From the NCBI GenBank assembly GCA_035548375.1, contig DASZTG010000060.1:1-64000 (forward strand): a DNA stretch of 64,000 bases, given 5' to 3'. Source of the stretch: JACQAP01 sp035548375 (GTDB lineage: Bacteria > Pseudomonadota > Gammaproteobacteria > Burkholderiales > JACQAP01). This document shows, piece by piece, positions 58,989 through 64,000 of the stretch (position 1 is its first letter; every line of letters begins with the position of its first letter). Below the pieces are notes generated by a model. It was not told where the DNA came from and made no database searches. It saw only the letters and a list, made by a program, of their open reading frames with translations. Made by a program: the position numbers and the translations under genes.

Positions 58989-60899
58989 ATGCATTACAGA
59001 AGAGAAATCGATGGACTGCGGGCCGTCGCGGTGCTGCCGGTGATCCTTTTTCATGGAGGATTCGGATGGTTCAGCGGAGGTTATGTTGGGGTTGACGTAT
59101 TTTTCGTCATCAGCGGCTATCTCATCACTTCGATCATTCTAGCGGAGAAAAAAGCGGAAACTTTCACGCTCGCGGGCTTTTACGAGCGTCGCGCGAGACG
59201 CATTCTGCCCCCGCTGTTCCTTGTCCTGACGGTCTCCACGGCGTTCGCCTGGTTTTTCCTGCTGCCGAACCAGATCAAGGAGCTTTCCAGAAGCCTGATT
59301 GCGATATCGATATTCGCCTCGAATATCCTGTTTGGCAGGGAAGCCAACTATTTCGCAACCGCTGCGGAACTCAATCCCCTCTTGCACACCTGGAGCCTCG
59401 CGGTAGAGGAACAGTTCTATGCGGTCTTCCCCCTGTTCATTCTGCTCCTCTGGCCGGTGAAGAAACGCTGGTCAGTCGGCTTTCTGGCCGTATCCATCGT
59501 CGGTTGCCTCAGCTTTATCTATGCCGATACGCGATCGGTGTCGGCGCCGGAGATAACCTTTTACCTATTGAAGGCACGCTGCTGGGAACTGTTTCTGGGA
59601 GGCTCCATTGCGTTCCTTGCAGGCCTGACCAAAACCGGTGCGCCATATTCCCTAACTTCCAAAATCAACGAATCGGGAAGCCTCCTGGGTATTTTTCTGA
59701 TTGCCTATGCGGTAGTGGCCTTCGACAAGGGTACGAGGTTCCCGGGTGCATATGCCCTCGTTCCGACCGTAGGCACCGCGCTGGTCATCTTGTTCGCCAT
59801 TCCTTCCACCTTAGTCGGCCGCGTGCTCTCTCATCGATGGCTCGTCGGGCTCGGATTGATCAGCTACAGCGCATATTTGTGGCATCAGCCGCTCTTCGCC
59901 TTTTCCCGCCTCCTGAGTCTCGGCGGCCATTGGACGATGGCAATATTGGCGATCTGTTCCATCGTGCTCGCGTATTTTACATGGCGGTTTGTCGAGCGCC
60001 CATTCCGCGACAGAACGCGGACGAGTCGCAAAACCATCCTGCTTGCAGCAATTGCAATGAATGCGACGACGCTCCTGACGGGGCTGGTGCTCGACAGCAA
60101 CAACGGCTTTCCCGAGCGGATTTCCGACACGCAAGCGAAGGTCCTGGCATTCCGTGCCTATCCGACGACGGAGTTGTACAGAACCGGGAAGTGCCTGCTG
60201 AAGATCGATCAGCCGCCCTCCGCTTTTTCGCCGGAATGCGGCGCGGCAGGAGACGGTTCATCCGAAGAAATCTTCTTGTGGGGCGATTCTTTTGCCGCGC
60301 ATCTGTATCCGGCAGTGAAGGAGCTTTCCCGCTCCACGGTCAGTCAGTATTCCTCCGTTTGTCCGCCGCTGATTGGCGTGCAATTCGACTATGGGCGCGA
60401 CTGTGCCGATGTCGAACTTTACATCCTCGAAAAGATCCGCAGGCACCATCCTTCCCTGGTCGTTATCTCGGCAAATTGGCGAAAGCACGCGAAGTATCTG
60501 GCTAACATCGGTCCGACCATCGAACGCATTCACTTGCTATCGGCGAACTCCAGGATATTGCTGGTTGGCAATGTTCCCCACTGGGAGCCCAGCCTGCCGG
60601 AAATCCTGGCACGCTCGCGCACGACCCTTGAACTCGGGCTGCGCTTTCGCAATTCTCTTCTCCAGGAATTACGGCTGGTCGATACGACGCTTCGCGAGGC
60701 CGCCTCCGCGCATGGCGCGCGATTCGTGGCGCCCATCGAATTTTTTTGCGAACTCGACGACTGTCTCGTCGTGGCATCCGACCACGGTGCTCTGGAGCCA
60801 ATTGCGTACGACTACGGTCATCTCACCAAGGGCGGCTCCGATCTCCTCGTGAAAGGTGTCATGTCCTCATTCCGGAATCCAACTGCCAAAGCCAACTGA
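58989..60899 (+). CDS. OafA/YrhL-type acyltransferase with SGNH domain
   Basis: 636 residues. N-terminal acyltransferase_3 (about 1-370, 10 membrane helices): HYRREIDGLRAVAVLPVILF, FVISGYLITSII, LARRARRILPP-like YERRARRILPPLF, and HTWSLAVEEQFY. C-terminal SGNH domain (about 420-635): IFLWGDSFAAHLYPAVKELS and the late DYGHLTKGGSDLL with the catalytic His. O-acetylates surface polysaccharide at the periplasmic face. Divergent from the dioxygenase gene (35 nt apart). Confidence 0.92.
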   Translation: MHYRREIDGLRAVAVLPVILFHGGFGWFSGGYVGVDVFFVISGYLITSIILAEKKAETFTLAGFYERRARRILPPLFLVLTVSTAFAWFFLLPNQIKELSRSLIAISIFASNILFGREANYFATAAELNPLLHTWSLAVEEQFYAVFPLFILLLWPVKKRWSVGFLAVSIVGCLSFIYADTRSVSAPEITFYLLKARCWELFLGGSIAFLAGLTKTGAPYSLTSKINESGSLLGIFLIAYAVVAFDKGTRFPGAYALVPTVGTALVILFAIPSTLVGRVLSHRWLVGLGLISYSAYLWHQPLFAFSRLLSLGGHWTMAILAICSIVLAYFTWRFVERPFRDRTRTSRKTILLAAIAMNATTLLTGLVLDSNNGFPERISDTQAKVLAFRAYPTTELYRTGKCLLKIDQPPSAFSPECGAAGDGSSEEIFLWGDSFAAHLYPAVKELSRSTVSQYSSVCPPLIGVQFDYGRDCADVELYILEKIRRHHPSLVVISANWRKHAKYLANIGPTIERIHLLSANSRILLVGNVPHWEPSLPEILARSRTTLELGLRFRNSLLQELRLVDTTLREAASAHGARFVAPIEFFCELDDCLVVASDHGALEPIAYDYGHLTKGGSDLLVKGVMSSFRNPTAKAN

Positions 60900-60986
60900 C
60901 GTCTGCCGCGGTCACGACGATGCGGGAATCACCAGTAACAGCATGCCAATCGGCGGAGGCGCCGGCCGGAATTGCCTGAAAAGCCG

Positions 60987-63044
60987 TTAGCCTCCATCCC
61001 AGATGTTCTGTTTGCACCATCTCTTGTCCGCAAGCCACCAGACCCGGGAGTCGCGAAACGTGTCGGCAATCGCGTCAAATTCATCCTCGCTCATGCCGAC
61101 ATACTCGCACCACCGAACGATATCGCTCGACCTGACGGCGTCGTGCTTGCGAACGAGTGCAACGGCATCCGCGCGGCTGAGCGTACCCAGACGGATATCC
61201 TTGCTGGCGTGATCGGAACACCTGCCGTAGCCGAATTTGACGAATTTCAGGTAGTCGTGCGCGCCATTCTCGTGCATGTCATCGAGGTTGGACGCCTTGC
61301 GATAAGTTCTTTCGAACGGCAGGTCGCCGAACTCGAAGCCGTATTTTTCGCGCATCAGGTTGGCGTTGGCGTTCCCGTCCCAGGGCACGTAGTTTCCGAG
61401 ATAGATTGCACGCAGGCCAAGCTCGAAGATTTCCTGGTCGCTCGGATACTGATACGCAGCCATCTGGGCCGCCGTGATGCCTTCCCTGCCGACCATGTAG
61501 TTCCATTCGTATCCGCGCGCAAAATGTTCGAGCCGGTTTCGATATGTCCACTCGACGAAATCATTCATCGAAAATTGTCCGCACAGATCGGCATATCCAT
61601 GTTCGCCATACACAACCAGCGGAATCCGGTTCTGCGTGGCGATGCGCAACGGCAGCGTCGCGATGCCGACATGATTGTGCCAGTTCATGTCTCCCATCAC
61701 GATGAAACCGAGCCGGTTTAGTTTTTTTAGCAACCCGACGCCAGGCGTGTAGATGATGTGATCCACGTCGAACACCTCGGCCATGCGCCTGAGATTACGC
61801 TCCCCGGCCGGCGTGTAGTTGTTCCCGTAATAGGTTACGAGGAGGGGGTTGTATCCCAGCACGTTCTTCACGTAATGCGTCTGGAAGTAGCTGTCCTTGC
61901 CCCCCGAAACCCCGATGACGCAATCATGCCGATCGCCCGTCTTGCTGCTAGCCTGCTCCATGATGTCGGCCAGTATTCCCTTGCGGCGTTCCCATTCCTG
62001 GGATGGCGTATCCACCCGCATCTCGGCCATCCGGCAGCCCATGCAAACGCCTTCGGCATCAAACTCCATCGGAGTCGCGCTGAGCGAAGGATAGACACAG
62101 CGAGTGCACCAGCGCACCTTGCGGGTCGCGGAGATTTCCATTGAAGGAAAGCGCCGTGTACGCGCACGTTCGAGGCGGGATTCGATCCTGGCGTCTTCCA
62201 CTTTGACGTCGTAGGCGGGCTCTCGCGGAAACCAGCGGCTGCCGAGGCTGACCGGACGCATCGCTACGCCCGAATCGATGCAGGCCTTTTTCGCGTGGGC
62301 GTAGCTCAGCTCGAAGTAGTTGAAGATGTTCGCGGCAGCCGCGGCGGAAGCGCCGGCCTGCTGGATGGCTTGGGGGAATTGCTCATACGACCCCACGCCG
62401 CCGCAGGCGATGACCGGAATCGATACCGCATCCGTCACCTGCCGGACGAGATCGAGATCGTAGCCCCAGCCGCTGCCATCCCGGTCGATGGAGTTCACGA
62501 GAATCTCTCCGGCACCCAGGCGCTCGCATTCCGCCGCCCAGGCTCCGGGTTGCAATCCCGTCGCCGTCTTGCCACCATCAATAAATACCTCAAGAGAGCC
62601 GTCCTTCTTTCGCAGGGCGTCGATGCTTACCACGACGCACTGCGAGCCGAATGCCTTCGAAGCCGCTTCAATCAGTCCCGGCGAGCGCACCGCCTCGGAA
62701 TTGATGGCGCATTTGTCTGCACCGACGGACAGCCGCGCACGCACGTCCTCCACGGACCGGATGCGTCCGCCGACGGTCAGTGGCATGAAACTGATTTCGG
62801 CAACCTGCCGCAGAACACCGATCGAGGTATTGTCCAGGTAACGGACTTGCAGGTCGTCCCGGCGCATGTCATGAAAATCCTCCGTGGATATGTCCAGCAG
62901 GATCAATTCATCCACGTTCCAGTTGGACAAACGACGGATCGTATGCAGGGGATTGCCGATGGTCTGGTGTATACGGAACAACTGGCTGCGAACGATCAAG
63001 CCGTTTTTCAGGAGAATAACCGGTATCAATCTATGGAGTGTCAC
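60987..63044 (-). CDS. HisF-like cyclase fused to WbpG/PseA-like N-acetyl-sugar amidotransferase
   Basis: 685 residues, GTG start. Residues 1-250 are a HisF barrel: RLIPVILLKNGLIVRSQLFR, ELILLDIS, VVSIDALRKKDGSLEVFIDG, SIDRDGSGWGYD and ACGGVGSYEQF. The HisF catalytic D11 is replaced by Leu (L11), D130 is kept (D142). After a linker, residues 310-685 carry Zn Cys (C313, C316, C334, C337) and a PP-loop GVSGGKDS at 378-385, the WbpG/PseA type. With HisH beside it, this would channel ammonia from Gln to the amidotransferase and make an acetamidino or amide sugar. In P. aeruginosa the two parts are separate proteins. Confidence 0.9.
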   Translation of the reverse strand: MTLHRLIPVILLKNGLIVRSQLFRIHQTIGNPLHTIRRLSNWNVDELILLDISTEDFHDMRRDDLQVRYLDNTSIGVLRQVAEISFMPLTVGGRIRSVEDVRARLSVGADKCAINSEAVRSPGLIEAASKAFGSQCVVVSIDALRKKDGSLEVFIDGGKTATGLQPGAWAAECERLGAGEILVNSIDRDGSGWGYDLDLVRQVTDAVSIPVIACGGVGSYEQFPQAIQQAGASAAAAANIFNYFELSYAHAKKACIDSGVAMRPVSLGSRWFPREPAYDVKVEDARIESRLERARTRRFPSMEISATRKVRWCTRCVYPSLSATPMEFDAEGVCMGCRMAEMRVDTPSQEWERRKGILADIMEQASSKTGDRHDCVIGVSGGKDSYFQTHYVKNVLGYNPLLVTYYGNNYTPAGERNLRRMAEVFDVDHIIYTPGVGLLKKLNRLGFIVMGDMNWHNHVGIATLPLRIATQNRIPLVVYGEHGYADLCGQFSMNDFVEWTYRNRLEHFARGYEWNYMVGREGITAAQMAAYQYPSDQEIFELGLRAIYLGNYVPWDGNANANLMREKYGFEFGDLPFERTYRKASNLDDMHENGAHDYLKFVKFGYGRCSDHASKDIRLGTLSRADAVALVRKHDAVRSSDIVRWCEYVGMSEDEFDAIADTFRDSRVWWLADKRWCKQNIWDGG

Positions 63045-63056
63045 GTCGATTCCTCG

Positions 63057-63692
63057 TCAGCCGGCGGAGCCGATGTGCTTCATGAGCGAACTCAGAAGGT
63101 TCAATCCCGCGTCCTGGCTTTTTTCGGGATGGAACTGCATTCCGAAAATATTGCCTCGTTCAATCGCAGTCACGACCGGCCTTCCGCCGAATTCGAACGT
63201 TGCCGCCACGTCGCCGGCGTCCCTGCACACGAGATGGTAGCTGTGCACATGATAGAAGCTTTCTCCGTCGACACCCGATGGAAACATCGACGTCGGTTTG
63301 CGTGCCGTTACCGTAGTCCAGCCTATGTTGGGTACGCGATAGATCGGGGGGCGTGGTTCCAGTTGCACGACTTCTCCAGCGATGAGGCCAAGCCCTGCGA
63401 ATTCCCCGTGCTCGAAGCTTCGATCGGCAAGAAGCTGCATTCCCAGGCAGATTCCGATGAGAGGCCTGCGCTTCTCGAGGACGTGTCTTCGGACCACCGG
63501 GCCGAGGCGTTGTTCGTTCAACCGGGTCATCGCCCGATCGAATGCGCCGACGCCAGGCAGCACAAGGATTTTCGCCCCGTCTGCCGCGTCCGCCGTGCGG
63601 GCGATGGATATCTCCGCTCCGACGCGGGTGAAGGCATTTGCGACGGACTGGAGATTGCCCGTATTCAGATCAATGATCGTAACCATGGTCAT
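63057..63692 (-). CDS. hisH: HisH-like glutamine amidotransferase subunit
   Basis: 211 residues. TIIDLNTGNLQSVANAFTRV, class-I glutaminase nucleophile Cys in LIGICLGMQLLADRS, and His/Glu in FGMQFHPEKSQD. Paralogue of the histidine-pathway HisH; the HisF partner gene follows 12 nt later, so the pair probably forms an ammonia-channelling complex for sugar amidation. ATG at 63692, with another ATG two codons in (63686) that has better ribosome-binding-site spacing. Confidence 0.9.
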   Translation of the reverse strand: MTMVTIIDLNTGNLQSVANAFTRVGAEISIARTADAADGAKILVLPGVGAFDRAMTRLNEQRLGPVVRRHVLEKRRPLIGICLGMQLLADRSFEHGEFAGLGLIAGEVVQLEPRPPIYRVPNIGWTTVTARKPTSMFPSGVDGESFYHVHSYHLVCRDAGDVAATFEFGGRPVVTAIERGNIFGMQFHPEKSQDAGLNLLSSLMKHIGSAG

Positions 63693-63749
63693 TTCCGGCG
63701 CCTGTCCATCCCCTTTGGATTGGGAATTTTTCCGACGGCTGAGGCCACT

Positions 63750-64000
63750 CTAGCCGATCAGGTTCCATCGAGCGGGCGTGCCGCGCTTGACGGAGCATAT
63801 GACGCGCTTACCCATCAACTCGTCGATGAATTTCGGTGCAAGGCCGTACCCCGGCCGGATCGCGCGCAGGTTTTTCGGCGTGAGAACGTCACCCGCCTTG
63901 AGGTCTTCGCAAATGTATAGCGAGCGTCGGAAACGCAGCGACTTCTTCTCCGCTTCCGTCGGACCATAGCTGACGGCACCGAGGCCCTGCCATGCGCGGG
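63750..64000 (-). CDS. pseI: Pseudaminic/sialic acid synthase (PseI/NeuB family), 3' end only
   Basis: The last 83 codons before a TAG (63750-63752); the gene continues past the right edge. The tail reads RAWQGLGAVSYGPTEAEKKS, then a SAF (antifreeze-like) domain: SLYICEDLKAGDVLTPKNLR and IRPGYGLAPKFIDELMGKR, closing with KRGTPARWNLIG. This is the end of a NeuB/PseI/LegI synthase that condenses a 6-carbon sugar with phosphoenolpyruvate. I favour PseI from the RPGYGL segment; exact specificity is uncertain. It lies 57 nt before hisH. Confidence 0.85.
   Translation of the reverse strand, partial: RAWQGLGAVSYGPTEAEKKSLRFRRSLYICEDLKAGDVLTPKNLRAIRPGYGLAPKFIDELMGKRVICSVKRGTPARWNLIG

Noticed and set aside
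1..64000. CRISPR arrays, transposases, integrases, attachment sites, tRNA genes
   Set aside because: No spaced direct repeats, transposase motifs or tRNA-like cloverleaf sequences were seen on reading both strands. The O-antigen region has lower GC in places (about 54-58 kb), which hints at transfer but shows no element.

Overview
The window looks like chromosomal DNA of a GC-rich betaproteobacterium (Burkholderiales/Nitrosomonadales-like). This is inferred from high GC, from gene orders common in that class (rhodanese-grxC-secB-SH3-gpsA; argB-HAD nucleotidase-slmA; dacC-dat-ybeD-lipB-lipA), and from an MSHA-type pilus cluster. Genus cannot be assigned from sequence alone. I saw no rRNA, tRNA, CRISPR array, insertion sequence or prophage.

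Layout: (1) 1-9.3 kb, minus strand: an MSHA (mannose-sensitive haemagglutinin type IV pilus) operon in the order mshE-G-F-B-A-C-D-O-P-Q. The last gene runs off the left edge. The assembly genes mshI-J-K-L-M-N do not lie upstream; a divergent trmL sits there instead. (2) 9.4-21.9 kb: housekeeping genes (trmL, gpsA, an SH3 protein, secB, grxC, a rhodanese, a PglL-type oligosaccharyltransferase, gpmA, envC, a ctpA-like protease, moeB, a lipoprotein, slmA, a HAD nucleotidase, argB, a small heat-shock protein). (3) 22.2-24.6 kb: a three-gene cluster for a post-translationally modified metallophore of the bufferin type (a Cys-rich precursor, a DUF692/MNIO oxidase and a DUF2063 partner). It converges on a PCu(A)C copper chaperone. 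(4) 24.7-28.6 kb: dacC, a D-amino-acid aminotransferase, ybeD, lipB and lipA.

(5) 28.6-36.5 kb, minus: a core-LPS-like block with three GT9 heptosyltransferase-family enzymes, a GT4, a WaaE-like GT2, an AsnB-type amidotransferase and a TlpA-like thioredoxin. (6) 36.7-39.0 kb, plus: an uncharacterised GT-like protein and an O-antigen ligase/polymerase-family protein. (7) 39.0-64 kb, mostly minus: a large O-antigen/exopolysaccharide locus. It has WbpM-, WbpL- and WbpV-like enzymes (UDP-QuiNAc or UDP-FucNAc initiation), a 752-residue membrane protein that reads as a Wzx flippase fused to a Wzy polymerase, seven glycosyltransferase-like genes, several methyltransferases, GDP-mannose dehydratase plus perosamine-synthase-like aminotransferase, an acyltransferase, and a phytanoyl-CoA-dioxygenase-family enzyme. 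The right edge holds an acetamidino/amidation module: HisH, a HisF fused to a WbpG/PseA-like amidotransferase, and the C-terminal end of a pseudaminic/sialic acid synthase (PseI/NeuB family).

How it works together (inference): regions 5-7 would build the cell-surface glycan, with an amino- and acetamidino-sugar-rich repeat unit. EnvC, CtpA and DacC act on the cell wall. The MSHA pilus gives attachment, with MshE carrying a recognisable c-di-GMP-binding N-terminus. The bufferin cluster and PCu(A)C form a small periplasmic copper-handling island. The most unusual items are three gene fusions: Wzx-Wzy, HisF-WbpG and kinase-methyltransferase.
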